Shown here piece by piece: positions 38,331-47,659 of a stretch of 64,000 nucleotides of DNA (its first letter is position 1; each line of letters begins with the position of its first letter). Position numbers and translations under genes: made by a program. Origin of the DNA: Gammaproteobacteria bacterium (lineage in GTDB: Bacteria; Pseudomonadota; Gammaproteobacteria; Methylococcales; Methylomonadaceae). The stretch spans positions 1 through 64,000 of the forward strand of contig JAHJSQ010000038.1 in assembly GCA_018830325.1 (NCBI GenBank), written 5' to 3'. Under the pieces are notes generated by a model. The model saw only the letters and a program-made list of their open reading frames with translations. It was not told the origin of the DNA and did no database searches.

Positions 38331-38481
38331 TCGGCCCCGGGTGCGCGATCCGCACCATAAATGTGCAACCCTCCAATCGTTAACTTATATTTAATTGTTA
38401 TATATCAATGAGTTATAACTAAAGTACCCTGGCGTGATTATTGCGATATTTTTAGATGAACAAAACATCATCGCATCATAA

Positions 38482-39747
38482 ATGAACCTGACTGCCGAGA
38501 ATATTGTTTTAGTTGCTAAGCAACATCAGATTGAAGAGCTTAAACGCCTTGCTTCGACCGCCCATTTTGTAGAGGTCATCTGCAACCTGATTCATAGCCT
38601 GCAAGCCGAGCGAGGGGCTAGCAGTCTGTATTTGGCATCATCAGGAATACGATGCAAAGAAATACGTCAGAACATTATTAAAGAATCACGTTTGCTGGAA
38701 ACGCGCTTGCGTGTACTTTTTACAGTACAAGTAGATCAAGCCACCTATGCTAATGCCAAAACGCTTTCATTCATGGCATGGGTGCTGCTAGGTCTAGATG
38801 ATTTAGGGACTTTGCGCCAAGAAGTAGAGAATTTTAATCTATCGGCTACCGAGTCAATCACCGCATACAGTCGACTGATTGCCGGTTTGATTTCACTAAT
38901 TATTGATGTCGCAGATACAGCTATCGACCCTCGCATCTCAAAACAGTTGGTTGCCTTGTTTAATTTTGTTCAAGGCAAGGAACTGGCTGGACAAGAGCGC
39001 GCACTAGGAGCCTATGCCTTCGGCTCTGGAGTAATTGATGCCAATCACCAGCAACGTATCCTGCACTTAATCGATATTCAGGAAAGGCACTTTGAAGTCT
39101 TTTGCGAGTTTACTGACAAAATCTTCGTAGCTAAATGGCGAGAACTGCAACTTTCACCCTCATGTTCCAAGATAAAACAATTGCGTAGAGTTGTTTGCCA
39201 AACCAAGTCGAAACAACTGCTTGACAGCAACCAAAGCGAGAGATGGTTTGAGAGTTGCAGTACGCGCCTGACCGATATGTGGGTCTTGCAGTGTGCACTG
39301 ATACAGCATATTAATGATTACACTTCAAGATTGATCAACGAAGCTGAATTGGACTTGCATGATGCTAAAGGACTGGTCAGACATATACGGGACAATCCTC
39401 CCCCCCGCGCTGATTTATGCGACCGTTTTTTTAACCCTAACATTCCATTGGAACAGGCACTGGAATTTATGCCTCCCGCATCCATCGATAGCACGCAATG
39501 CAAATCGATTATCGACATGTTGCAACTACAGTCAAAAAAACTGGCTGACATGGAAACAGAACTTTCGATTGTTCGAAAAGCCTTGGCTGAACGTAAGACT
39601 ATCGAACGTGCAAAAGGGTTGTTGATGGCCAGATTAAACCTTTCAGAAGAAGTTGCTTACAAAAAGTTACGCTCCGCTGCGATGGAGCAAAACCGACGAC
39701 TGGCTGATGTAGCAGAGACCATTCTGACGCTGGTGAATATCGAATAA
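38482..39747 (+). CDS. NIT-ANTAR nitrate-responsive antiterminator
   Basis: A 421-residue regulator of the NasR type. The NIT sensor (about 25-310) begins with the hallmark IHSLQAERGASSLYLASSG and is all helical, binding nitrate or nitrite in known relatives. An ANTAR RNA-binding domain ends the protein (about 355-420: ALAERKTIERAKGLLMARLNLSEEVAYKKLRSAAMEQNRRLADVAETIL). Such proteins relieve termination in leaders of nitrate-assimilation operons. No nitrate gene is in the window, so its target leader must lie elsewhere. Confidence 0.88.
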   Translation: MNLTAENIVLVAKQHQIEELKRLASTAHFVEVICNLIHSLQAERGASSLYLASSGIRCKEIRQNIIKESRLLETRLRVLFTVQVDQATYANAKTLSFMAWVLLGLDDLGTLRQEVENFNLSATESITAYSRLIAGLISLIIDVADTAIDPRISKQLVALFNFVQGKELAGQERALGAYAFGSGVIDANHQQRILHLIDIQERHFEVFCEFTDKIFVAKWRELQLSPSCSKIKQLRRVVCQTKSKQLLDSNQSERWFESCSTRLTDMWVLQCALIQHINDYTSRLINEAELDLHDAKGLVRHIRDNPPPRADLCDRFFNPNIPLEQALEFMPPASIDSTQCKSIIDMLQLQSKKLADMETELSIVRKALAERKTIERAKGLLMARLNLSEEVAYKKLRSAAMEQNRRLADVAETILTLVNIE

Positions 39748-39948
39748 TCAAGTCAGATTGACCCGCTAAGTGGGAGGGCTTGACGAGTTATGAGCGACCA
39801 TTGTTAAACATTTCTGGTTTTATTAAAACTCACCGTTATCATCCGCCCCCACCGCCATCGAAAATATAGGCAAATAAAGGGGTCAGGTTACTTTTACAGT
39901 CTTATCGCAGGCGACAAATAACGTAACCTACTTCCCTTTTTACCCTGC

Positions 39949-40671
39949 TTATGAACCCTGAATTTTTCTTTCCAGTTCTTCGTGGCTCATGTGCCTGACA
40001 TCCTCACCTTTAACCATGTATATTACATGTTCGCAGATATTGCAGGCATGATCGCCGATCCTTTCCAATGCCCGTGCCGTCCACAACACATCAAGTGTTC
40101 GTCTGACATTGCGTGGGTCTTCCATCATCCTCGCTACCATTTGACGAATGATGCTGCCGTATTCGCGATCGACCATGGCATCCTGACCGGTAATCGACAC
40201 GGCACTTTCGACATTTAAACGCGCAAATGCATCCAAGGCACCGCGCAGCATTTTCATAACCAACTCGGCCAAATGCTGTATCTCGTAATATTCCTCGTTT
40301 CGAGTTTTTCCTTCGGTATCGCTCAAATGAATCGCCATTTCCGCGATTTTAGTCGCCTCATCGCCGATCCTTTCCAAATCGTTAATCGTTCGAATCACCG
40401 ACAACAACAAGCGTAGATCGAACGCGGCAGGCTGACGCTTGGCTAAAATTTCGGTACAGGCCTGATCGATTTGCTTTTCGAGTCGGTTGACAAAATCGTC
40501 TTGTTGAATAACTTGCTCGGCAATTTCCATATCGTAACTGGTGAACGACAATGCGGCCAATTCGATTTGCCTTTCGACAATACCGCCCATCTTCAAAACG
40601 CTATTACGGATATCCTCGAGCTCCACATTGTAATGGCTCGAAATATGATGTCCGATTTTATTAATATCCAT
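39949..40671 (-). CDS. phoU: Phosphate signalling regulator PhoU
   Basis: A 240-residue helical protein linking the Pst transporter to the PhoR kinase and shutting down Pho signalling when phosphate is ample. Two PhoU repeats are present, each with metal-contact E/D-x-x-x-D style motifs (LERIGDEATKIAEMAIHL and LERIGDHACNICEHVIYM). ATG has GAGGA six bases upstream. It is last in the leftward pst unit, 262 bases after pstB, a gap containing a GC-rich palindromic repeat. Confidence 0.96.
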   Translation of the reverse strand: MDINKIGHHISSHYNVELEDIRNSVLKMGGIVERQIELAALSFTSYDMEIAEQVIQQDDFVNRLEKQIDQACTEILAKRQPAAFDLRLLLSVIRTINDLERIGDEATKIAEMAIHLSDTEGKTRNEEYYEIQHLAELVMKMLRGALDAFARLNVESAVSITGQDAMVDREYGSIIRQMVARMMEDPRNVRRTLDVLWTARALERIGDHACNICEHVIYMVKGEDVRHMSHEELERKIQGS

Positions 40672-40933
40672 GGTTTATCCTCGCATGAAAGCGTAGTTAA
40701 TAAATAAGCCCGAAATAGCGATTCCGACGGCCTCGGCAGCCAAGTTATGAGCTCCCACTGAGAACGGAAATTTTCCCGCAGAAGCGCGGGGAAAGCGAAG
40801 TAATTCCTGACTGAACTGCTTTGAAGTTCAAGGACGATGGAGCATCCCCCCACCAAAGTTTCTATGCAGTGTGGGAACTATTTAAACCTTTCTTTCCCGC
40901 GCCTCCGCGCCTCTGCGCGAAATTAACATTCCT
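40672..40933. other. pstB-phoU gap with palindromic repeat
   Basis: Contains TTTTCCCGCAGAAGCGCGGG and TTTCTTTCCCGCGCCTCCGC..CTCTGCGCGAAA, two GC-rich hairpin-forming segments about 85 bases apart. They could be a repeat or partial transcription barrier between pstB and phoU. No gene is supported here. Confidence 0.4.
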
Positions 40934-41770
40934 TTAGCCGTAACGCCCGGTGATGTAATCCTCGGTTTGTTTTTTCGACGGATTCGTGAATAAATGACTG
41001 GTATTGTCGAATTCGATCAATTTGCCCATGTACATGAACGCCGTGTAATCGGATACGCGTGCCGCTTGTTGCATGTTGTGCGTGACAATCACGATCGTGT
41101 ATTTCTCTTTCAATTCGTTGATCAGCTCTTCAATTTTCAGCGTTGAAATAGGATCCAGAGCCGATGCCGGTTCGTCCAGTAACAAGACCTCCGGCTCGAT
41201 CGCAATTGCCCTAGCAATCACGAGCCGTTGCTGCTGACCGCCCGACATACCTAAAGCATTGTCATGCAATCTATCTTTAACCTCATCCCAAAGCGCCGCG
41301 CCGCGCAAAGCCTCCTCGACGGTCTCGTCTAGTGTTCTGCGATCGTTGATACCTTGTATCCGCAAGCCATAAGCGACGTTTTCATAGATCGACTTCGGAA
41401 ACGGATTGGGCTTTTGAAACACCATTCCGACCCGTCTGCGCAAAGCCGCGACATTTACCGATTTGGCGTAAATATTTTCATCATCGAGCAAAATAGTGCC
41501 ATCAATTCTGACATTATCGACCAGGTCGTTCATGCGGTTGATACAGCGCAGCAATGTCGATTTTCCGCAGCCGCTCGGACCGATATAGGCAGTCACTTTT
41601 TGCCGCGGAATATGCATATCGATGCCGTATAAAGCTTGCTGATCGCCATAGAATAGATTCAAATTGTGTACCTTGATGCACACTTCTTCTTGAGCCATGC
41701 CTTGCGGCTTCTTATCTTGAGTCAATGCATCCAAATCGAGCATGTGTTTCCGTAAGGGTTGATTCGTCAT
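40934..41770 (-). CDS. pstB: Phosphate ABC transporter ATPase PstB
   Basis: A 278-residue ATPase energising high-affinity phosphate import. Walker A is GPSGCGKST, the signature is [10 protein letters not shown] and Walker B is [36 protein letters not shown] and the C-terminal [11 protein letters not shown] are typical. The ATG lies six bases from a TTAACCCAGC element that fills the gap from pstA, and the AAGGCTGGG of that element may be its ribosome site. Confidence 0.97.
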   Translation of the reverse strand: MTNQPLRKHMLDLDALTQDKKPQGMAQEEVCIKVHNLNLFYGDQQALYGIDMHIPRQKVTAYIGPSGCGKSTLLRCINRMNDLVDNVRIDGTILLDDENIYAKSVNVAALRRRVGMVFQKPNPFPKSIYENVAYGLRIQGINDRRTLDETVEEALRGAALWDEVKDRLHDNALGMSGGQQQRLVIARAIAIEPEVLLLDEPASALDPISTLKIEELINELKEKYTIVIVTHNMQQAARVSDYTAFMYMGKLIEFDNTSHLFTNPSKKQTEDYITGRYG

Positions 41771-41775
41771 GGTGT

Positions 41776-41882
41776 TTAACCCAGCCTTAACATTTTATGA
41801 TCGTAAGACATTGTAATTAATATAAATAATAGAAAATAAACAATAAATAGCCTAGTGACTACATGTGTTAAAGCTAGGTTAA
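41776..41882. mobile_element. TTAACCCAGC-ended element, copy 3 (107 bases)
   Basis: Ends TTAACCCAGCCTTAACA and TGTTAAAGCTAGGTTAA (one mismatch) around AT-rich DNA. It fills the pstA-pstB junction: the TAA stop of pstA on the minus strand (41879-41881) lies in the right TTAA, and the left TTAA ends six bases before the pstB start codon region. Insertion between two cotranscribed genes would place a strong hairpin in the mRNA. Confidence 0.88.
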
Positions 41883-43531
41883 CCTTCCAAAGCCCGGTAT
41901 TTTTCGCGCAGATGATTTCTGATCGCGACCGCTGATAAATTCAAGCCGACGATCACGACGACCAACAATAAGGATGTGGCATAGACCAAGGGTCTTGCCG
42001 CTTCGACATTCGGACTTTGAAAACCGACGTCGTAAATATGAAAACCCAAATGCATGAATTTTCTATCCAGATGCAAAAATGGAAAATTTCCGTCCAGCGG
42101 CAACGATGGCGCTAATTTGACGACGCCGACTAACATCAAAGGCGCTACCTCGCCGGCCGCCCTAGCAACCGCTAAAATCAAACCGGTCATCATCGCCGGG
42201 CTCGCCATCGGCAACACGGTGCGCCACAACGTTTCAGCCTTCGTCGCACCCAAGGCCAAACTGCCTTCGCGGATCGATTTCGGAATACGCGACAAACCTT
42301 CCTCGGTCGATACGATAACGACCGGCAATGTCAATAAGGCTAGCGTAATCGACGCCCACAATAAGCCTGGTGTTCCAAAAACCGGTGCAGGAGCGGCTTC
42401 CGGAAAAAACAGCTGGTCGATATTACCGCCCAGGATATACACGAAAAAACCCAAGCCGAACACGCCGTAGACGATCGACGGGACGCCGGCCAGATTATTG
42501 ACTGCAATGCGAATCAAGCGTGTCGTAAAGCCCTGCTTCGCATATTCTCGCATGTAAATCGCCGCGATCACGCCAAGCGGCGTCACGATCACCGACATAA
42601 TAATGACCATCATTACGGTACCGAAGATTGCGGGAAATATGCCGCCTTCAGTATTTGCCTCGCGCGGGTCGTCCAGCAAAAATTCGGCGATTTTTTCGAA
42701 ATAATGCCCGGTTTTAGCCCAAACACTCATCGTATTCGGGCGATAAATTCTGACCAACTTAGCCAAAGGCATATCGATTTCTCGACCATCGGCTGCCTTC
42801 ATCACCAAGGAATCTCTGTTAATCGTCTTATACAAACTTTGCAACTCAGCCTGATAGTCCCGGTATTGCTGCTCGTACTCATCGCGTTCGGCCGAAAGCT
42901 TTCGTTCCGCCTGCTCATCCCATTGCGCGTTCAACTCCAAGCGTCTTTGTTTAAGCCTCAGACGCTCCAAACCGTAATTCACTGCGCCGATTTCCTTCTT
43001 TTCGAGCCGTTGAATTTGCTTATAGACCGACAAGGCATCACGTAATCGCTCCGACACAACCGAAAATACCTGCGGACCGTCGGCGATCACTTGCCCTTCT
43101 TGCTTGAGTGCAACCGGATAACCGTAAAAATTACCCCATTCTCGCCGCTCGAGCACGAGAATATCGTCCGGATACTGTCGGCTCTGAATATTACGGTCCA
43201 GAATCCAGCGAAAATCCATACCGGTCAAATCTCGGTTGCCGATTTTGATCAGGTGCTGCACCAGCAGATCGTTATCGTCTGACATCTTATGACCCGAAGC
43301 ACGCGCCATCAAAGCCGTTGTGGCGCTGGTATCGACAATCTCTCCGATGACAGTTTGCTTGCGCCCGTCTTCCATATAGATAAATTCGGCGACATCCGAC
43401 GGCCAGAAATGCAAGGCTCCGCGAAATGCGATCAACGCCAATAGGCCGACCACCAAAATCAGGCAAGTGCTGACTGCCGCGGCATTAAGCCAAATCCACG
43501 GTGAACCGCTTTTAAACCATTGTTTGATCAT
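41879..43531 (-). CDS. pstA: Phosphate ABC transporter permease PstA, large form
   Basis: A 550-residue inner-membrane permease, versus about 300 in E. coli. After the first membrane helix there is a periplasmic insertion of about 250 residues that includes a highly charged coiled coil (LKQRRLELNAQWDEQAERK, LSAERDEYEQQYRDYQAELQ). The permease core follows (IMSVIVTPLGVIAAIYMREY, NLAGVPSIVYGVFGLGFFV and the EAA-type loop EGSLALGATKAETLWRTVLP). Long PstA/PstC forms are known in other gammaproteobacteria such as Pseudomonas. The start overlaps the pstC stop by four bases (ATGA). Confidence 0.93.
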   Translation of the reverse strand: MIKQWFKSGSPWIWLNAAAVSTCLILVVGLLALIAFRGALHFWPSDVAEFIYMEDGRKQTVIGEIVDTSATTALMARASGHKMSDDNDLLVQHLIKIGNRDLTGMDFRWILDRNIQSRQYPDDILVLERREWGNFYGYPVALKQEGQVIADGPQVFSVVSERLRDALSVYKQIQRLEKKEIGAVNYGLERLRLKQRRLELNAQWDEQAERKLSAERDEYEQQYRDYQAELQSLYKTINRDSLVMKAADGREIDMPLAKLVRIYRPNTMSVWAKTGHYFEKIAEFLLDDPREANTEGGIFPAIFGTVMMVIIMSVIVTPLGVIAAIYMREYAKQGFTTRLIRIAVNNLAGVPSIVYGVFGLGFFVYILGGNIDQLFFPEAAPAPVFGTPGLLWASITLALLTLPVVIVSTEEGLSRIPKSIREGSLALGATKAETLWRTVLPMASPAMMTGLILAVARAAGEVAPLMLVGVVKLAPSLPLDGNFPFLHLDRKFMHLGFHIYDVGFQSPNVEAARPLVYATSLLLVVVIVGLNLSAVAIRNHLREKYRALEG

Positions 43532-45798
43532 AAGGAACTATATTTTTCACGTAAGCGCTGGCGAATCAACTCGGCCAAGGTATTAACGACAAAGGTAAAC
43601 AAAAACAACACCAATGCAGCCAAAAACAGCACCCGGTAATGTGTACTATCGACTTCGGACTCGGGCATCTCGACCGCGATATTGGCCGATAAGGTGCGCA
43701 TACCCTGGAATATACTCAAATCCATCACCGGCGTATTACCGGTCGCCATTAATACGATCATCGTTTCGCCGACCGCCCGGCCGAGTCCGATCATGATCGC
43801 CGAAAAAATCCCAGGGCTAGCCGTCAACAGTACAACACGCGTCATTGTTTGCCAAGGCGTCGCGCCCAAGGCGAGAGAGCCGACCGTTAAATGTCTCGGA
43901 ACAGAAAAAATCGCATCCTCGGCGATCGAAAATATCGTCGGAATGATTGCAAAGCCCATCGCCAACCCCACCACCAAGGCATTTCGTTGATCATAGCCGA
44001 TACCCCATTCGGCATCGAGCCAATTACGCAAACTGCCCCCGAACAGCACTGATTCCAAAGGCACGCTAATTAAAAACGCAAACCAGCCGCTCAACAAAAT
44101 GATGGGGATCAACAAGGCGGCATCCCAGCCATCCGGAATCTTATGCCTCACCAATTCCGGCAATAATTGCCATAGATAAGCAAAAACCAGCACCGCCGGC
44201 GGCATCGTCAGCAAAAGCGTGAAAATGCCGGCCAAATGCTCTTCGACAAACGGCGCGAGCCAAAGCCCCGCTAGAAAACCTAAAATAACAGTCGGCAACG
44301 CTTCCATAATCTCGATACCGGGCTTAACCAGCGTACGCATGCGCGGGTCCATGAAATAAGCGGTATAAACCGCACCCATCAAAGCCAGAGGGACCGCGAT
44401 AAGCATTGCGTAAAAAGCAGCTTTCAAGGTGCCGAATACCAACGGCGTCAAACTATATTTCGGTTCGAAATCATTGCTCGCCGAGGAAGACTGCCAAATA
44501 TAGTCGGGCTTCGGGTAGCTTTCATACCAGACTTTTTGCCATAACGATTTGACGGAAACCTCCGGATGATCGTTTTCGACCGACCAGAAATCCATGAAGC
44601 CCGACTCGGATTCGACGATAAACGCATTGGCTCGCGGCGACATCGAAACTGTTTTCGGCATCCCATTCGACACCTGTGTTTTGATCAACTGCCGCTCGGC
44701 GGTCGTATGATAAATACCGGCGACGCCCGCGGTATCGACCGCAATAAAACCTTTGCGGCGTTGCTCGGCATTAATGCCGGCAATCGCCTGTTCCGATACC
44801 TTGAACGATCGGATTTTTTGCATCGCCGGATTATTCCGGGCGTCCCTGACTACGCTCCATTGCGCAACCAATCCCCCCGAATCACCGATCAATAACGAAA
44901 TACTACCGTTCAAAAAGACCATCGAGGTCAATTTACGACCGGCTTCGATTACATTCAGATGCTGGCGAATCACCGGTTTCGACTTATCGGCAATATCGAA
45001 AAAACTCAAACGACCTTCGCTATCGGCGAGATATAAATTGCGTTGATCCTTGTCCATTAAGATAAATGCAATATCGAGAGCCGGCACATCGAGTATGCTG
45101 TCGGTCCGTTCGAAATCTTCATCATCGTCGAACAACGAACGCTTCTTTTGGAAGCTCGTCAATATCACTCGTTTATCCGACGTTTTGGCGACCATTGTGG
45201 TCTGATCGTCATCGACACGAATTGCAATCTTTTCGAGTGCTTGACCTGATTCATCCAAAACCAGCGTTTCTCGTCCCAACGGATAATCGACAACAGGCGT
45301 TATGACCCGCTGGTTTTCCGGATATGACACGTTATACTTGTGTTTCAGCACGATCGCGCGACCGTCCGACAAGCCATACACGGCAACACCTTTCTCGGGA
45401 CCGCCATCGGCAAAACTGCTAATCCGGGCGCTTTCCGGCAAAACGATTGAATGAATCAATAGCGTTTTACCGGTAGGCGCGGCAAAGAAAATAATTCGTC
45501 CGTTTTCGGTGAAACGCACGCCAACTTCATTTTGCTCCTCGACAGCCAACATAGCGGTGTCGCCAAGCGCCAACTCCGGCACAGGGTAATGCGCGACAGA
45601 TTCTGCGCTAGGCTCGATAAACAGAGGCCACACAACATACAATAAATAGAAAAAAATCAACATTATCGCGGCGATAATGCTCAAGCCGCCAACGATAACG
45701 CCGTAACGAGCCACACTGTCCTTGATGAGTCGCCAACGCGGATAAAAGCCCGTCATGGCATTCAAAGAGGCCGAAGCCCCGGATTTCGGTTCTGTCAT
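43528..45798 (-). CDS. pstC: Phosphate ABC transporter permease PstC, large form
   Basis: A 756-residue permease, more than twice the short form. One membrane helix (GVIVGGLSIIAAIMLIFFYLLYVVWPLF) is followed by a periplasmic domain of about 370 residues. That domain has repeated beta-rich blocks (RAIVLKHKY, NLYLADSEGRLSFFDIADKS, GDSGGLVAQWSV, SESGFMDFWSVEND) resembling propeller blades. The transport core follows: LVFGTLKAAFYAMLIAVPLALMGAVYTAYF, LEALPTVILGFLAGLWLAP-like, VGSLALGATPWQTMTRVVL, and GRAVGETMIVLMATGNTP. It is translationally coupled to pstA. Confidence 0.93.
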   Translation of the reverse strand: MTEPKSGASASLNAMTGFYPRWRLIKDSVARYGVIVGGLSIIAAIMLIFFYLLYVVWPLFIEPSAESVAHYPVPELALGDTAMLAVEEQNEVGVRFTENGRIIFFAAPTGKTLLIHSIVLPESARISSFADGGPEKGVAVYGLSDGRAIVLKHKYNVSYPENQRVITPVVDYPLGRETLVLDESGQALEKIAIRVDDDQTTMVAKTSDKRVILTSFQKKRSLFDDDEDFERTDSILDVPALDIAFILMDKDQRNLYLADSEGRLSFFDIADKSKPVIRQHLNVIEAGRKLTSMVFLNGSISLLIGDSGGLVAQWSVVRDARNNPAMQKIRSFKVSEQAIAGINAEQRRKGFIAVDTAGVAGIYHTTAERQLIKTQVSNGMPKTVSMSPRANAFIVESESGFMDFWSVENDHPEVSVKSLWQKVWYESYPKPDYIWQSSSASNDFEPKYSLTPLVFGTLKAAFYAMLIAVPLALMGAVYTAYFMDPRMRTLVKPGIEIMEALPTVILGFLAGLWLAPFVEEHLAGIFTLLLTMPPAVLVFAYLWQLLPELVRHKIPDGWDAALLIPIILLSGWFAFLISVPLESVLFGGSLRNWLDAEWGIGYDQRNALVVGLAMGFAIIPTIFSIAEDAIFSVPRHLTVGSLALGATPWQTMTRVVLLTASPGIFSAIMIGLGRAVGETMIVLMATGNTPVMDLSIFQGMRTLSANIAVEMPESEVDSTHYRVLFLAALVLFLFTFVVNTLAELIRQRLREKYSSL

Positions 45799-45955
45799 AT
45801 GGATGATTGAATGATCAATGCCGCTAGAAAATGGTCAATACGTCCCAATATAGTGCTCGATTTAACTGTGCCGGTGAGCGGTGAGCCTTGAATAGTGAAA
45901 TGATTCATGTTTTTAGCGCTTGTCAAGGCGCCGATTTCACCTTTCACCTTTCACC

Positions 45956-46942
45956 TTATTCTATCGACCCCAGAACTTTATTGGCGACCTTGGCTGGCAA
46001 CGGGATATAGCCGTCTTTAATGACGACTTGTTGACCGGTTTTGGATAAAACCATTTTAATGAATTCTTGCTCGAGCGGCGCTAGAGGTTTATTCGGATGC
46101 TTGTTGACGTAAACATACAAGAAACGCGATAAAGGATAAGTACCGGCAATCGCGTTTTCCGGCGTCGCATCGACATAGGCCTGCCCTTCTCTTGATGCCA
46201 GTGGAACCGTTTTGACTCCCGAAGTCTTATAGCCTAAACCGGAATAACCGATTCCATTGAGCGAACTGGTTACCGATTGTACGACCGATGCCGAACCGGG
46301 TTGTTCGTTGACATTATTCTTAAAATCGCCTTTGCACAAGGCCTCATCTTTGAAATAACCGTATGTGCCGGATACGGAATTGCGTCCGTATAGTTGTATG
46401 CTTTGGTTTTGCCAAGCACCGTCAAGCCCCGCCTGTCCCCAAGTCACTATATCGCTTGGATAACCGCATTTACGTGTCGACGACAAAATCGCATCGACCT
46501 GTGCCAAAGTCAAACCTTGGACCGGATTGTCCTTATTGACGAATACCGCTAGGGCATCTATTGCGACAGGAATCGCAGTCGGTTTATAGCCGTATCTACT
46601 TTCGAAAGCATCTAACTCGTTATCCTTCATTTTCCGGCTCATCGGCCCGAGATTGGCTTTACCTTCGGTCAACGCCGGCGGCGCGGTCGAAGAACCAGCA
46701 GCCTGCACCTGAATATTAACGCTCGGATAAATACGCTTGAATTCCTCGGCCCATAAGGTCATTAAATTGGCAAGTGTGTCCGAGCCTTCACTCGATAGAT
46801 TGCCGGATACGCCGCTCACTTTATGATAGTCAGATAGACCGGGATCGACTGTCTGCACGGCTCCAGCGGGGCCGGCGACTAAAGAAACCATAGAAAAACT
46901 CAATATCAGAGTTATTTTGTTAAAGTTAAATGAAAACATCAT
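45956..46942 (-). CDS. pstS: Phosphate-binding periplasmic protein PstS
   Basis: A 328-residue binding protein that delivers phosphate to the Pst transporter. The signal peptide is [25 protein letters not shown]. Phosphate-contact regions [47 protein letters not shown] and [18 protein letters not shown] are visible. It is first in the leftward pst unit and 157 bases before pstC, with a Pho box upstream. It belongs to the longer PstS group often paired with large PstC/PstA. Confidence 0.94.
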   Translation of the reverse strand: MMFSFNFNKITLILSFSMVSLVAGPAGAVQTVDPGLSDYHKVSGVSGNLSSEGSDTLANLMTLWAEEFKRIYPSVNIQVQAAGSSTAPPALTEGKANLGPMSRKMKDNELDAFESRYGYKPTAIPVAIDALAVFVNKDNPVQGLTLAQVDAILSSTRKCGYPSDIVTWGQAGLDGAWQNQSIQLYGRNSVSGTYGYFKDEALCKGDFKNNVNEQPGSASVVQSVTSSLNGIGYSGLGYKTSGVKTVPLASREGQAYVDATPENAIAGTYPLSRFLYVYVNKHPNKPLAPLEQEFIKMVLSKTGQQVVIKDGYIPLPAKVANKVLGSIE

Positions 46943-47010
46943 GAATCGACACTCTTAGAAGTTAACGTCATTATTCCATTGCGGAACGGTTGCATAAGAA
47001 TATGACTTTT

Positions 47011-47030
47011 ATGTTACAAAATTATGACAA
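47011..47030 (-). promoter_or_regulatory. Pho box upstream of pstS
   Basis: Minus strand TTGTCATAATTTTGTAACAT: two 7-base half-sites TTGTCAT and TTGTAAC four bases apart, close to the PhoB consensus CTGTCAT-N4-CTGTCAT. A partial third site AAAAGTCAT follows one turn later, and TATTCT about 10 bases further is a plausible -10. It overlaps the stop codon region of sixA and lies about 70 bases before pstS. Confidence 0.75.
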
Positions 47031-47528
47031 CGACGAAGCGCGTGTAACCGAGACTAATTTCGCACTATGCTCGCCAAGCTTCGTCCAATCGGACGGCATC
47101 GTCAAAACTGCAAGCGTAGCGGTCGCAAGCAATTTACCGTCTTCTGCCGTCTCGATGTCGGCAACCAAATAGTGCAATAAAGTTTCAAGACCGGGATTAT
47201 GCCCCACCAACAAAACCCGTCCAATATCGGTCGGGCAGGCGGATAAAACAGTCTTAAAATCGGCTAATTGGGCTTCATACAGTCGCGAGTCCCGAATAAT
47301 CTCGGAGTCGGTAAAACCTAACGCTTCACCCACTCTCTCGGCGGTAGTCAGCGCACGCACGGCAGGCGAAGTAACGATCAAGCCGGGAGTTAGTTTTTGC
47401 TTACGCATCCATTGTCCGATGCGAACCGCGGCTTTTTTGCCGCGTTTTTTCAGAGGGCGATCGAAATCATCGGCATCGACCTCCCAATCCGATTTACCAT
47501 GCCGAAGCAACATTAAAGTTCTAGTCAT
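47022..47528 (-). CDS. sixA: SixA-type phosphohistidine phosphatase
   Basis: A 168-residue histidine-phosphatase-fold enzyme. The catalytic LLRHGKSDW motif begins the protein, with SPAVRALTTAERV and the second histidine in VLLVGHNPGLETLLHYL. SixA removes phosphate from phosphohistidine (for example ArcB or the nitrogen PTS). It lies directly upstream of pstS with its 3' end overlapping the Pho box and diverges from the CHAD gene, so phosphate starvation proteins surround it. Confidence 0.9.
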   Translation of the reverse strand: MTRTLMLLRHGKSDWEVDADDFDRPLKKRGKKAAVRIGQWMRKQKLTPGLIVTSPAVRALTTAERVGEALGFTDSEIIRDSRLYEAQLADFKTVLSACPTDIGRVLLVGHNPGLETLLHYLVADIETAEDGKLLATATLAVLTMPSDWTKLGEHSAKLVSVTRASSLS

Positions 47529-47659
47529 CGTTCAAAAATCCCCATGCCAAAAACGAACCACAACTCAAAAACCATCAAATCCACCCCATCCACCTTTAAC
47601 CTTTAACCTAAAAATTTTGTAATTTACTTTTCATATTAACTTGTTACTATTCCAAAAAT

